From NCBI GenBank assembly GCA_019055375.1, contig JAHQIW010005386.1, positions 124,001 through 188,000 of the forward strand: a DNA stretch of 64,000 nucleotides, read 5' to 3'. The DNA is from Parelaphostrongylus tenuis (Eukaryota; Nematoda; Chromadorea; Rhabditida; Metastrongylidae). The notes under the pieces were generated by a model, which saw only the letters and a program-made list of their open reading frames with translations, had not been told where the DNA came from and made no database searches. The position numbers and the translations under genes were made by a program. Of this stretch, positions 45,030-57,282 are shown one piece after another (position 1 is the first letter of the stretch; the number at the start of each line of letters is the position of its first letter).

Positions 45030-45310
45030 CCATCGTAGCTAGGAGGTATTCTCGGCTACCAGATTGGGAAGTATAGCGTGGCTTCAACCCTCCTGCAGGG
45101 CCTACCAGGCTGAGGAGTCCGATATTTCCATTGGGAAAGCCCAGCTAAGATTAAGTCATGCCTGTAATTGCCGCCATCTTGGTAGCTACTAAATGTAAGG
45201 TGGTAATCTCCCTCTAATCCATAAGACCTGTCGATTTCTCTAACGTGATACGACGTGAGTAAAGCTCTGGCTAGGCTAATTTCAGGAATTCAGAGAAAAA
45301 CAGCTGATCC
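45030..45310 (-). repeat. Repeat family E, third copy
   Basis: Shares ggaaagcccagctaagatta, ttgccgccatcttggtagct and gtggtaatctccctctaatc with 18130-18245 in the same orientation. Confidence 0.5.
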
Positions 45311-45437
45311 AACAAGAAACTCTCTGCCTCAGTACTCCACACACTAAGTGCCCTTGTCTACGATTTCACGTGGTGAGAAAAAGGACAAAACGTACACGCC
45401 CACTACACCAATTGGAGACTGCTCCTTGCTTTGCACC

Positions 45438-46851
45438 TAATAGATTGGGGAAAAAGTCCTGAGAAAATGCTTGTTACTTTTTTAAGCGTCGGCAATTTTT
45501 TTGGCTCATTCAAAAGCCAGTCTTCTCCCGCGTTGACTGGTATATAATATTTACTTTTTCCAAAATGGAGTTTGCATACGAGTCAATTAGGTTGTTGATG
45601 ATGCACGAATGATGCTGGGTTCGCTTTAAGCACAGCTTGACGATCAACTTTTTTGGACGACTTGAACACGGCTGATATTTCAAACCTTCTTCACCTTTGC
45701 CAAATTTTTTGAACCATCTGTACACCTTCCATTATTATCTGAGCCAACTTGCCATGTGGTCTGGTAAGGGCTCTTGTACAGCCCGATACACGTGTTTCGT
45801 CTTTACAGACTCGTCAGCCGGGCAGAACCCGTCGTTTTTCGATCTTTTCATAGTCAGTTCTCGCGGAAGCCTCACACTCTTTATAGAGAGTCATCAAAGA
45901 CGAACGCTTTACACTCCATGTCAAGTGATACCTTCACCCAACACAGAGTGTTGTGCACTCGATTGCTCCTTGGCTGGTACTTTTATCATAATTATACCTT
46001 AATTTGAGTGCTTTGTTTAGACCACGCTCAAATTTCGATTGATCCTTCATTATCATTTGAGCCAACTTGTCATGTGGTTTGGTAAGAGCTCTTGTACAGC
46101 CCGATACACGTGTTTCGTCTTTACAGACTCGTCAGCCAAACAGAACCCGTCGTTTTTCGATCTTTTATAGTCAAGTCTCGCGGGAGCCTCACACTCTTAT
46201 AGAAAGTCATCGAAGACGAACGCTCTTCACTCGAGATAAAGGTATAATTATGATAAAAGTACCAGCCAAGGAGCAATCGAGTGCCCAACATTCTGTGTTG
46301 GGTGAACGTTTCACTTGACATGGAGTGTAAAGCGTTCGTCTTTGATGACTTTCAATAAGGAGTGTGAGGCTCCCGCGAGACTTGACTATGAAAAGATCGA
46401 AAAACGACGGGTTCTGCCCGGCTGACGAGTCTGTAAAGACGAAACACGTGTATCAGGCTGTACAAGAGCCCTTACCAGACCGCATGACAAGTTGGCTCAA
46501 TTAATGATGAAAGGATCTATTGAAATTGAGCGTAGTCTAATGAAGCACTCGAAATAAAGGTATAATTATGATAATAGCATCTGCAAACCTTTTTTGCCAA
46601 CTGTGTCTTCGCCCTGAGCCAGATTGATGCGTTCACTTGCCACCGTTGCATTTGAACCCAACAGCCATACGTGCATCATCAACAACCTAATTAGCTCGCT
46701 TGTTAACCCCATCTCGAAATAAGTAGATAAATTATATACCAATCAACGCGGAAGAAGACGGACTTTCAAATGAGCCCAAAGACACAAAAAATGGCCGGCA
46801 CCCAAAAAATGTTGCAGGCTTTTCTCAGAACTTTTTTCCCAAACCTATTAT
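45438..46851. mobile_element. Mariner fold-back composite with family F insertions
   Basis: The ends are inverted copies (taatagattggggaaaaagt at left; reverse complement of the right end taataggtttgggaaaaaag). Left part 45438-45727 holds a mariner transposase piece on minus (VYRWFKKFGKGEEGLKYQP, a helix-turn-helix). Right part 46573-46851 carries the matching 3' half on plus; both share the word cttcttccgcgttgattggt or close variants. Between them lie family F units at 45728-46009 and 46048-46230 (same direction) and 46231-46572 (opposite). All transposase pieces have stops or are truncated, so it cannot move itself. Confidence 0.7.
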
Positions 46852-46859
46852 AACACCAG

Positions 46860-48310
46860 AACAACCTCATCAGACGCCGACCTACACGAACTTTTAAGGC
46901 TGCTGGTCACATCAAATCTCATGTGATCGCTCCACAAAAAACAAAATATAGTAAGACCGCCCTAAGACTGGACGAAAAAATTTTTGTCGTCCGTCGTCGC
47001 GCATCCTATGTCTGCCAACGGATCATGTCGAGCGAGATCTTATCATCATCCCAAGAGAATGATAATTACGGAAACTTCAAACAAATTTTCGCTAATATCG
47101 CATGGTTTTTTTTCCAATCAGTTGTCAAAATACACGAGATCGTGCTCATTTATTTATGCGAGCACAAACTAGAGAGTAGATATGAATACGTGAAGTAACG
47201 AGAATATTCGATGGGTGTAATTGGCGAAAAGTTTCGAGTTCCTCAAAAACACTCCGCAAATCTTAGAGATAGTAGTTTTGCTTCAACTTTTTTTTCATAA
47301 GAGAAGAGGGAACAAGCAGAATCGCACTCTGGTACAGTTATATCTGTGGGGTGTGACCGAATATAATAGCTACGTTAAGTGATTTTCTAAACGACGGAAG
47401 AAAGAGACTTCAAATAATCAATTTTGTATTCAGCATCTCCAAGAAACATTGGAGCTTACAGATCCTTGAAAAAAAATTAGAGTGTTCTAGGCGATAATCA
47501 ATATGATGTTCAGGTCATCAAAATGGTTATAACTCCAGGAATTTTTATACATAAAAGTTCTATCAGAAAAGTTTGGACTTGAAGGGATCGTACCCGCGAA
47601 ATTTCGATTCAAAATGGCCCAAAACGGGCAAGGATATCGATTTAACAATATCCATAATTAGAGCGATCTGTATTGCATAGAATTGATACCAAAGAAGCCC
47701 TCAGCCATAATGAAATCAATTTGGGGAAATTCAGGTCAAGAATAATAGAGAATGCTACAGATACCGCACAATACACACAATCAAACATGAATGAACATCA
47801 AATGTGTTTAACTTTTTCGTCCACCACATATACTTTTCTCAGCGCAAGTATACGATGGGAAAACATCTATGACAGTGCTATCTACACTCGTAGAACTATT
47901 TAACAGTGGCTATGCCGTGAAAAAAACAGCAATAGTGAAAATAAAGTAGAATTTTTTAAGTAAATTAGCAGATCACAACTTCAGACGTAAGCTTTGAGAG
48001 CAGCAATTCTGATAATATTATTTGAAAGTTTGGAAGAAAAAATCAAACCTTGCCACTTTCCTAGGAAAGGGATTAAGTGGCCCTCTTCGTTCTAATTCAC
48101 ATCGCTTTCGTCCTCTCCCCTTTTGGTTTGCCAATCCCTTACTGTTTTCAGTCTGCCTTGGAATGAAGGACTCATGATTAATAAGAGCAAAATGGCACTA
48201 TAAAAAGTTTAGTTTCTAGGTCTGAAAAATTTATCAAAAAGCTCTTCACAGGAGTACTTTGGAAAGAAGGATTTTAGTTACACACCAAGTCAACGAATCA
48301 ATATATATTC
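46860..48310. other. 1.45 kb with no supported gene
   Basis: Short frames only. Nothing recognised. Confidence 0.4.
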
Positions 48311-48315
48311 CAGCA

Positions 48316-48921
48316 GTGTTCTATTATTTAGGTCACCACTGAGGGCTTTGGTAAAAAAGTACTTTTTTGCTTTTGGAAAGCGTTTTTGTAGTTTATCGAT
48401 AGCTCAAATCAAATGAATATTAATGATATATCTGATTTCTCAAATAGCTTATTTTTAGCGCCGCACCAGTCGAAATAAGATTTTGTCTCTCATTCAAAGA
48501 TTTCTTACTGAATAAAAGTTTTGTTGTATGAGCTTTTAATCGTTAGATAGAGAAATTCTTTTCAATTTTGATGGCATAATTTGCTTTCGGAAAGGACCTT
48601 TCCAAGCTTTGTAAAGACCGAAAGAATATTGGTTTCCAAACTCAGTGAGTACTTCTAGTCCTATAGGGTGTGTGTACAGCTGTAATACTAAAGAGCAAAC
48701 ACATTTGCTTGATCAGAAAGATGTGATCTTGATTTAAACTTGAAGATCTGGAACAACTTTGACTGGCACGGCGCCAAAAATAAACTATTTGAGAAATAAA
48801 ACATGCCATTAATATTCACTTGATTTGAGCTATCGCTAAACTACAGGAACGTTTTGCCAAAGCAAGAAATTACACTTTTATCGAAGCCCTCAAGTGGCGG
48901 GCGCCGCCATAATAGAACACT
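48316..48921. repeat. Fold-back element G, about 155-base arms
   Basis: Left arm 48316-48470 (gtgttctattatttagg, gatagctcaaatcaaatgaa, atttctcaaatagcttattt, cgccgcaccagtc) pairs with right arm 48761-48921 (gactggcacggcgcc, aaataaactatttgagaaat, ttgatttgagctatcgctaa, aatagaacac). The loop of about 290 bases has no gene. MITE-like. Confidence 0.65.
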
Positions 48922-48959
48922 ACCTAATTCCTTCCTGCATAAGTAAAGTGAAATAAGAT

Positions 48960-49190
48960 TGATAAAAACTTCAGTCCACTTACGTCTCAGCGCCTTCGGG
49001 TTTCTCAGAGACGAATTGGTTCAAGTCAATATCCTCAGCTCTTCTTTCTTTCGCTTTGGACCTTCATGGCCTTATCGAATTGAACCCAGTGGATATCCAA
49101 GTCAGTAGTCCACTCTTCCTCTTCGTAAGGTGTTGATCTCCGAGATGGAGCCAAATCAAATTGAGCCGGACACAGCTTGACTGAATTAAT
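48960..49190 (-). pseudogene. Coding-like minus-strand stretch with a frameshift, unrecognised
   Basis: After an AATTCAG acceptor-like site the minus strand reads KLCPAQFDLAPSRRSTPYEE, then EEWTTDLDIHWVQFDKAMK. A one-base shift later it reads AEDIDLNQFVSEKPEGAET and a stop. Acidic composition and continuity over the shift suggest former coding sequence. A second frame is also open. The ending gctgagacgtaagtgg resembles 42770 and 23035. I cannot name the family; a decayed retroelement C-terminus is possible. Confidence 0.25.
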
Positions 49191-49544
49191 TTCAAAGCAG
49201 CGCCCTTTTCATACAGAACGGTCATAATTGGGTGAATTTTCGCTGACCAATCACTTGTTTTTCTACGTACGATTCATCCTGCAGCACTATGTATCTCATA
49301 AGCTAGTGCAAAATGTGTCAATATTTCAAAACCGACATTTGTTCAACCCCACAAGAAATTGATCAACCAAACAACGTAAACTTAACGTTTTGAACGTGAT
49401 AGCAATTCCCGCAAGGTTTTGTTGCTATTTTATTCCTTTTGGCCTATGGCTACTCTGCTTTTAACGTGATCGTATAGGGCTTACAATACGGAGGTTGGAG
49501 TTGAGTTCTCCTTGGGCGCGCCACGGAGAAGACCTACCAGGACC

Positions 49545-49650
49545 AACAATTATCAAATGTAGATCGTTGCCTTTGATAACGTTTGATATCATTGCAACAT
49601 CGGCACCGAGAAATGGGTGATCACCAAGTTGCGCTCTGTGCTGAAAGCGA
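49545..49650 (-). other. Exon-like stretch, unrecognised
   Basis: Between CTTTCAG and a GTAGGT donor the minus strand is open and reads HRAQLGDHPFLGADVAMISN, then VIKGNDLHLIIVGP. Upstream, a second exon-like piece ending TTTGTAAGT near 49825 has GPEGTGVDAGSSF. The block 49440-49910 is GC-rich, which in this genome favours coding. No family recognised. Confidence 0.25.
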
Positions 49651-49929
49651 GAGGGGACGACCATCAGGTGGTGGGACTTTACAGGAAATCATGTGAGATT
49701 CGCCACCGGTGATGAAGCGCGCAGTCCCACATTTAATCACCGCTCTTTGTACATAGTTTCCCTAACCTTGAATGTCAAAAACCCACTGTTTGCTTTCGCG
49801 GTGAACCTCCAACCATTCGCTACAGTACTTACAAATAGTTCGGGAACGATGACCCTGCATCGACGCCGGTGCCCTCAGGCCCCTCCGTCACTTTTGCTGC
49901 TGACCTGATTTTGTGAGGTCGCGTACCTA

Positions 49930-51230
49930 TTGTTCCTTCCTTCTTATTATTGAATCATCGTTTAGTGATCCTGCTATCTTGTTGCTTCAGTCACTCGTTC
50001 ATTATCTTGTCATTGCTCTTGAATATAATTGGCGATTCTCAGTCTCTGGGCACATGAGAAGACATAGTTTCCTGTTACGTAATCTAGCCGTTGCGTCAGG
50101 AATTTGTACATATTGTTTAGTGTCGTTTATTTTGACATTTGTTCTTTTAGGATACTCGTCTTAGACGAACTATTTCGTTGTTCTTACACCAGACACTCAC
50201 TAGTCGTACATCACCAACCGCTCTCTCGTATAATACTGTTGTTATTGATAAATATTCAACTAAGTCCCGTATTCGCCGAAGAACGGGCAACAACCTTCCT
50301 GAGACCAGCGTGGCTATAAGGACGATTAAAAGGCCAGGAACCATTTATACGTGGCAAGTGCGTGTCTATTTAGGCCGCCTAAGGCCATTGCCTAAGCCGT
50401 CTTTTTTATTCCCTAGGCCTAAAAAAATAAATTAGAAAGTACTAAAAGTGTAGCCTTTATCACTATCTCTCGTGAACTTGTACCATTCTCTTCAATTTTT
50501 ACAGTGAGGTTCGAAAACAGTCGATGGGATGGATCTCAAAATGCAGCATTTTATATGATTATCAGCTTGTGTAAGGACGCAGCAATATCTTTGAAAACCT
50601 TCATCAACCTCGACTCGAGAATACAATATATCTTTTTAGCGATTAGCTAGCATGAGATTGATTTTAGAATAAACAAACGAAGGAATGGGAAACAGAAGAG
50701 AATAGTATGAGTTCACGATAGACTAGGCTGCACGGCTAGTACTTTTCTCTAAGCTAGTTACTTATTCTTAGGCTCGAGGGAAAAATAGCAGTTTAGGCCA
50801 TTCAAAATTTGAACTGAACTTGTTAGCACAGGCAGAGCGCATTTCTACAACACATTATACACAATACAAATAGGATGTCATGTAGTTGATATGAATACCA
50901 AACTTGAATTAAATATATTCCTTCCTTCATAGCAGTCCTCATTATCATAGTGATAGAGGATAAAAATATAGGTACAAATCAATCAATGACAGATCTCAAA
51001 GCAAAATTATGTACGGAGTTCCTAGGCATCGAATTGATAATGCAATAAATGGTTAAACTGTCTACAGAGCATAATCTCAACGAACGAAATGGAAATCTGA
51101 ATGTGAAGAATTTATCGAATCCAATACCCGTTATGTCAGCGTGACTGGATTCAATGTCGATACCTAGGCCAAACCATTGATAATTGGTTACTGACAGATA
51201 GATGCGTTGTAACATAGAAAGAGTTGTGAG
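49930..51230. other. 1.3 kb with no supported gene
   Basis: Contains an 85-codon Arg-rich plus-strand frame (50178-50435) of unknown status in a locally GC-rich patch. Nothing recognised. Confidence 0.4.
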
Positions 51231-51237
51231 CAAAACG

Positions 51238-51360
51238 GGCGTCAGTATCGCAACGGGTTAGAGCACGCTCTGCCAGATAGAATGAGATGTGGGTTCGAGT
51301 CCCGGCTGACTCGAATGTTTTGCACATCACCCTGCATCATTGGGAATAAATACCAAATTG
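51238..51360 (+). repeat. tRNA-derived SINE, type C, best copy
   Basis: A-box gcaacgggttagagcacgct and B-box gtgggttcgagtcccggctg are about 40 bases apart. The tail gcacatcaccctgcatcatt matches the other type C copies. Confidence 0.7.
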
Positions 51361-52089
51361 CTGGAAATAAAATTGTGGAAAATAAAGTAAAAACCAGCAC
51401 CCTCACACTGTATTGCATTCTTTTCACGAGGACAGTTGGCTCATTTAAGCACAGAGACTGTTCGTTCAACTCATGAAAATAATTTTCCTCATGATGGAGA
51501 TAGGAAATCTGCTGCACTATGTAAAACGAAACGGTGATGATTATATTCATCGCGTGTACCTCATGCGCAACCTTGGCGTTTGCTTTGATTTGGGTTAAGT
51601 TTCAGTGAATCAAAAAATTGATGTTTCAGTAAGCATGAGAGTCATAATTCACTCAGTTATCACGCTCGTGAAATTTTCAATTGTGCACCATAGACCGATG
51701 ACTAAATTTTTTACAGTTTGAGACACTGAATTCATTACTGGTAATCCACTACGCCCTTTTCGCGAAAAGCCAATCTGCTTCGCACACACATTCTCCAAAC
51801 CAAATTGATGTTACTAAGGCAAGCTTTCGTCTCGGGTTCAAACGGTTGTACTTGCAATGAAAATGAATCTTAACACCCTCTTTGAATGCTCTCTCAAGAG
51901 GATATGCACGCTCTTCGCCAGCAATTGTTTAGTTGTAGGAGCAAGAGCATCGTCATAAAGCAGCTTTGGTTAATTGCTAAAGCATAGCAGCCATCAATGG
52001 GCTACCCCGTGCAAAATAGGCTTGGACATGACTTTCTACAAAAACAATAAGTAGGAAGGCTTGCAGGAAGCTAAACTATCTGAGAAAAT

Positions 52090-52546
52090 TCTGACAGCAT
52101 ATTTGAAGCCTTTCACGAGGTTTTTTATAGGCACATACAGTGTAATACACGCGCTTCTGTCTTGCAGCTTAGTAACTTGCACACTGCCTCTCATTTGTGC
52201 CTATCACTCTCGGGGAGAACCCCCTCGACATAGAGGCAACGTCGACGAATGCGTTACACCCCGCGTGTAAGGTGAAAATTTACTTCACCAACGGATAACA
52301 TATCACACGGGAATCGTCGTGGACATGCAGTGATATGTTATCCGTGGATGAAGTAGATTTTCACCTCACACACGGGATGTAACGTGTTCGTCGACGCTGC
52401 CTCTATCTGAGGGTGTTCTCCCTCGAGAAGGATCGGCGCAGACGAGAGGCACTGTGCAAGTGACCAAGCTGCAAGCCCGAAACACGTGTATTACAAGTAA
52501 ATGAGTGCCGTAACTGACCTGTGAAAGGCTCAAGATATGCTGTCAG
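52090..52546. repeat. Fold-back family F element 4, 215-base arms, 24-base loop
   Basis: Left arm 52090-52305 and right arm 52330-52546 are inverted copies: ctgacagcatatttgaagcc with aggctcaagatatgctgtca, gtgaaaatttacttcacc with gaagtagattttcacctc, and gataacatatcac with gtgatatgttatc. The central loop is short, so the transcript would be one long stem. Shares the aaacacgtgtatt word of family F. Confidence 0.8.
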
Positions 52547-52639
52547 GATGTGTTTATTTTGAGCGACGTCTTGAAAACAGTCGAATGTGAAACTATCGAA
52601 AAAACCGATAAATTCAGCAGCCACTAGAACGAAAGTTTG

Positions 52640-53560
52640 CTAAAGTAAATGTAAATTATCAAGCTGTATCAAGGGCACCAAAGTTAGAGTAAGTTGTTGA
52701 GCTGGAAGAATGACCTGTATCACTTGTTACCCTCTGGTCGTCGAGTGTCTCGAGCGGATGCCAGTGAACCCTGTTATTCCTTGTCACATGCTAATGTGAT
52801 CCACTAAGTTCTATTCTGTCTAGTAATTCTTTGATCATCATATTTTTCTGAAACTTTTGTGAATAATTTGGGCATGGAATTGGTGGTATTCTAGTTGTGC
52901 AATCAAGATGAATCCATTTGCTGTTGGATGGTGACTATTGTCTAGTGAATTTCTTTGGAATACACTGCGTGTTCAGCTTACTTGATCTTCGATCGCTTGG
53001 CGTATAGAACGATACCTGAGAGTTTTGATTACCAACGTATATCGGAACTTCGGCTTCTTCTCTCAATTGTCTGATATGAGGCGTCAACCTGTCGACTGCA
53101 TATGGATAACATCGAGTGCTCTATCACCATGGGCACCTAACAATTACGTGTCTGTGTGTCTGACGCATACGTTATGCTGAAAGAAGTGCTGTAATGAAAA
53201 GATGGGCTCGGAGTCGCGTACTCTGTGTCTTCTTCATGACTTGACATTCTATGCTTTTTAGAGCTCTCTAAGCATTCATACCTTCTGTCGACTCTCCAAA
53301 GGAGTCATTCATCATATTCACTTTCCAACTAGATGGGCGAAGTACTCGAAGATGCTTGTTACGATGAGCTTAGATAGGGTATGTGTGATCATTCTGTTAC
53401 TCGTAAATGCTATTTGTAAAACTAGTTAGAGTCGCTTAGCATTCGTTCCGCCTAGCTAATGTTTCGTGTTATAAGGACGATATCACCTGCAAAGCAATGA
53501 TAGTGTAATTGCTGATCATCGCTAATTATTTAATGATTTCAAGTTTCTTGCTGGCAACCA
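52640..53560 (-). pseudogene. RTE-like reverse transcriptase relic, copy 4
   Basis: Near 53505-53440 the minus strand reads HYHCFAGDIVLITRNIS, a stop, then AERMLSDSN, the RT catalytic block of RTE-type LINEs. Lower coordinates keep short pieces of the downstream region. Stops and frameshifts throughout. Confidence 0.65.
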
Positions 53561-53739
53561 AAAAGGCCTATTCATTTAGAGATCGCGGAAAAAGTTGTGA
53601 TCATTTTGTATTTTGTTTTGGTTAATTTTAACATTGATATAATACCTTTTTATCAAAGCTGGTAAGTTTTTTGAAATCCTTATTCAATTTTATTCTGATA
53701 TCTGTTTTACTTATTTCTATACTTTCAGGTGTGCTCAAG

Positions 53740-54645
53740 TTATGGGTCGTAAAAATCAACGAATCGTGATGGTTTCAGTTGCACAATGAAGAATCAAAGC
53801 GGCCGACATTGTTAAAATCGACTGGCTCCAAACCAGAAATTATCTACAGAACCGTGAAGCATTTCAAGAAGACTGAAGGGATTGAAGACCGCCCTCGAAA
53901 AGGTAGTAAAACCACCTCGTTTGTTCAGAAAAACGCTCAGATAATCCGTTGCCCAATTCATTGAGATCCAGAGCGTTCGATGAGCAAAATGGCTCAGAAC
54001 TCGGGATCAACGAATGGAAGCGTCAGAATCATTGTCAAAAATAAGCTAAGCTGCGCAGTTACAAGATCGCTTGTGTCCACTTTTTGAACAAAAAATAGAA
54101 AGAAAAACGGCTTTCAAAGGTTTGCCACATGGGTCCTCGCAAAAAAACCATGGTCCTCAGTCACTTTTCCGGCCACTGTGGTGGCTGGGCTATTTGTATC
54201 ACCGGAAAGACGCCGTTGATCTTCATCAACAGAAACGTCAAAGTCAACGCTACCAGCTCAGCAGAATTCTCACGTGATGTACTGGAGTTCTGTAGCACTC
54301 AACATTTTGACACCGACGGATTTACGCTACAACAAGGACTGAGCTCGTGAACATTCGGCCCGTTCAACGAACATCTGCTATCTGTCAAGAGCTGTTTCCA
54401 GACTTTTGGTGGTAGGTACACTTGGCCATAAAACTCGCTGGGTCCCAACCCAGTGGATAACTGAGTGTGGTACACACTGGAGGAAGAAGTCTCAGCCACT
54501 TGTTACACTAGAGTAGACCCTCTCAAAAGGCCTTTTGACACGCGCTTAGGACGAGATTACAGTGGAAGCGTGTGCGAGCATCGTTAGAAAATCTTGCAAG
54601 GGACTTCATAAATATATATAGGCCAAGGGATGTATTTTGGAGATT
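53740..54645 (+). pseudogene. Tc1/mariner-superfamily transposase pseudogene
   Basis: Successive frames give GRKNQRIVMVSVAQ then IKAADIVK (first helix-turn-helix), IIYRTVKHFKKTEGIEDRPR then KGSKTT (second helix-turn-helix and GRPR-like hook), SMSKMAQNSGSTNGSVRIIV, then ICITGKTPLIFI (catalytic core edge), DEITVEACASIVRKSCKGL and AKGCILE at the C-terminus. The order matches a Tc1/mariner transposase of about 340 residues, broken by at least four stops or shifts and lacking an intact DDE/D triad. No clear terminal repeats were found. Confidence 0.75.
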
Positions 54646-54649
54646 TGTT

Positions 54650-57280
54650 ACAAGCTCTTCTGTTTATTGCTTTAGTTGCCAATCTAACAAACGTAATTAA
54701 CCCTTCAATTGAATGAATTTTCTTCTTTATGCAATATTTTTTATAGTTGAAATGTCTGAAATATTTATCAGAACTTTCTTCGCATCCTGTAATATAACTT
54801 AGTCTCAACTAAATTGTGCCTGGCCAATTGAATCGACTAGAAAATCTTTCACTCACTCCTTTGTTGGACATGAAATCTATAATCTATACATGTTTTTATG
54901 ATGATAAGAGCTTCTAGCTTCGTAGATCTTATCCTATTGATTCAATAGAACCATAAAAATGCTGAGATATGAGGTGACCTCGGAAAACAGTTGAGTTTCG
55001 AGCCCATAGTTGTCATTTCCGAGTGCTCGTATTTCATCCCTTACATTACCAGAGTCTTTGCTTTACATTTCTGTTAACCATCCGCAAATACTATCTGTTT
55101 TTCATCCCAATCATCCATCATCAACCATCCCCTGGTAGACACAAACTGGACTGAACCTAACGAAACCGAAGCTGTAGTAAAAAACATTAGACAGTAAAGG
55201 GAGGTAAAACTTCATAAGTAAATATGTTTGGAGCTCGATTTGTCCACTAGAACGGATTTAATAACCGATAAAATGCGCCCTTATCACTCCTTACGAAGTT
55301 GTACTCTAATAAATAATCATCAGCGTCCCAGGCCTTCGAGTGTTCATCGAATTTCAACGGCACAGCAGTGTTTTTTGACTTCGTCCCTATCGAGCTCCAC
55401 AACTTATTGGACTGAGTTCACTCAATGAATGCGGTAATTAAGTTTTCTGTTCAGAATCCTCGCGAAGAAACGTGACCACGTGGTGTTGATCTTTTGACAT
55501 CTCACACAATCACTAACGGGTTACATTCAGCGGGAGTCATTAGGACACGTCGCGTTTCTGGTCAGCCTGATTTTTGACTTCTCAGCGTAAACGGGAGCGC
55601 AACTGCCCTTTAATCGTTGACGTCTTTCAGAACATCTAATGAGTATTCTCATCTCCGTAAAAGGCGATGCTTGCATAACACTCTCAGTAGTTTCTTTGAG
55701 AATGCTTGCTATAGTTACCATTCTTCTCAATAGACTATGATAGTTTCCGTGTGAAGCACTAAACCGGTTAAACTTTGGAGCTCAAAGAGCTTGAAAGCCG
55801 CATGTTATTTAATCATTCCATATTTTACGGTGGATTCCAGCATTGGACTGAGTATGACAAAGGGCTTTCTCATATTTCAGGGCACGATGCAATGTGAATT
55901 ACAACCACAAAAATGTTGAGATACGAGCACAACTCAGATGGCTTCAAACTAGCGATTAGCCTTTCCGGAGGCTCACATGTAATGAATCAAACAAACAAGG
56001 TCCTCGCTCTCCTTTTTTTCTCGCCATGTTCTTCTTCTATTGCTGCTATCACCAGTGAGCCATCGACGAGAGTGATATGGAGAGCTCAAATCTGTACCGA
56101 ACACAACTAAACTGAAACTGCAGTCAAGATCAGTGTTTTTGCTTTTATTCACTGCGTAATTTTTTTGCTCTCTCTTAGAATTTTTGTGATTTGTATTTTA
56201 CACCGTGCTGTGCCATGAAAATGAGTGGGTAACAAATAAGGTGTTATTTGATTTTGACTACAGCCGCAGCTTAGTTTAGCGCCGATTTGCTCTTCCCGGA
56301 TAAACCCCATCTATTGCTGTTGACACCGATATATAAATTGCAGGTTCGAAACCCACCTGAGATTTCTAGTCATGATCTAACATTGATTTTAATTCGCCAT
56401 AGCTTAACTTAGGACAAACCTTACTGAAGAAGATGAAAACCGATGTTCCGCTTCATCGGATCCGACTCGATGCCATAAGGGAATCCCAAATCTGCTATGA
56501 ACGGCTGTGAACAATCGACTGAGCTTTCTTTGCTCTGAAGAAGACGAAGACACCAAAATGCCAGCTGTATAATAGTTCAGGCCAATATTGTGATTATTTG
56601 GTAATAGAAAGAAGACACTGACTACTTATGTTAGAAACAAATTAAACATGTTTTTGAAGATGAAGGCTTATAGATATGTATTTTTTTAGAAATAAAAAAG
56701 TTTATTTTGTACCATTTGACATAATATTTGAATTCAGAAGGTCGTGAAAAACACTAGAAACGATTCCGACCTCGGTGTAGTTTTCGAAGGATTTCTGGCG
56801 CAGTAGTATGCCGAGGTGCTCAAAAGTGCTATTCGGTACGTTTGAAGTCTAGGCAGTATGTTTGATAAGGCAGAGTTTCGCAGCTGAGATCGGTCAACCT
56901 TCACAGCGTTCATAATGCGACGTGTCTTCCGCACTCGTTGATGAATCTTCTTGTTCAGCACTGCGGCCGATTCACCGCACGCACTTATCACTCTTTATAG
57001 CGTCAATGGAACTTCGACTTATTGGTTAGTTTCCTAAATAATCGTTATCGTCTTGTGAGGATTGGACACTATATTTTTCCCAAATGAGATAGATTTTTGG
57101 CCTTCATAAGTGAGCATCATTTAAAGGAGATCTTCAATCTTCTTAATACAGCATTGAAATCAATAAAAAACTTCACTCTCTCACATATACGCTAGCTTCT
57201 CTGAAATGAACTTCTTGACGCATTGAACATCTTAGCGCTATCGTCTCAATCTTTAGAAAGTTACCAGATATCTCATTTCA
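54650..57280. other. 2.6 kb with small repeat fragments only
   Basis: Holds fragments of the LINE-associated tRNA-like unit on minus at 54955-55035 (aatgctgagatatgaggtg) and 55905-55990 (aatgttgagatacgagcaca), and a B-box relic near 56340-56365 (gcaggttcgaaacccacctg). No gene supported. Confidence 0.5.
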
Positions 57281-57282
57281 TA

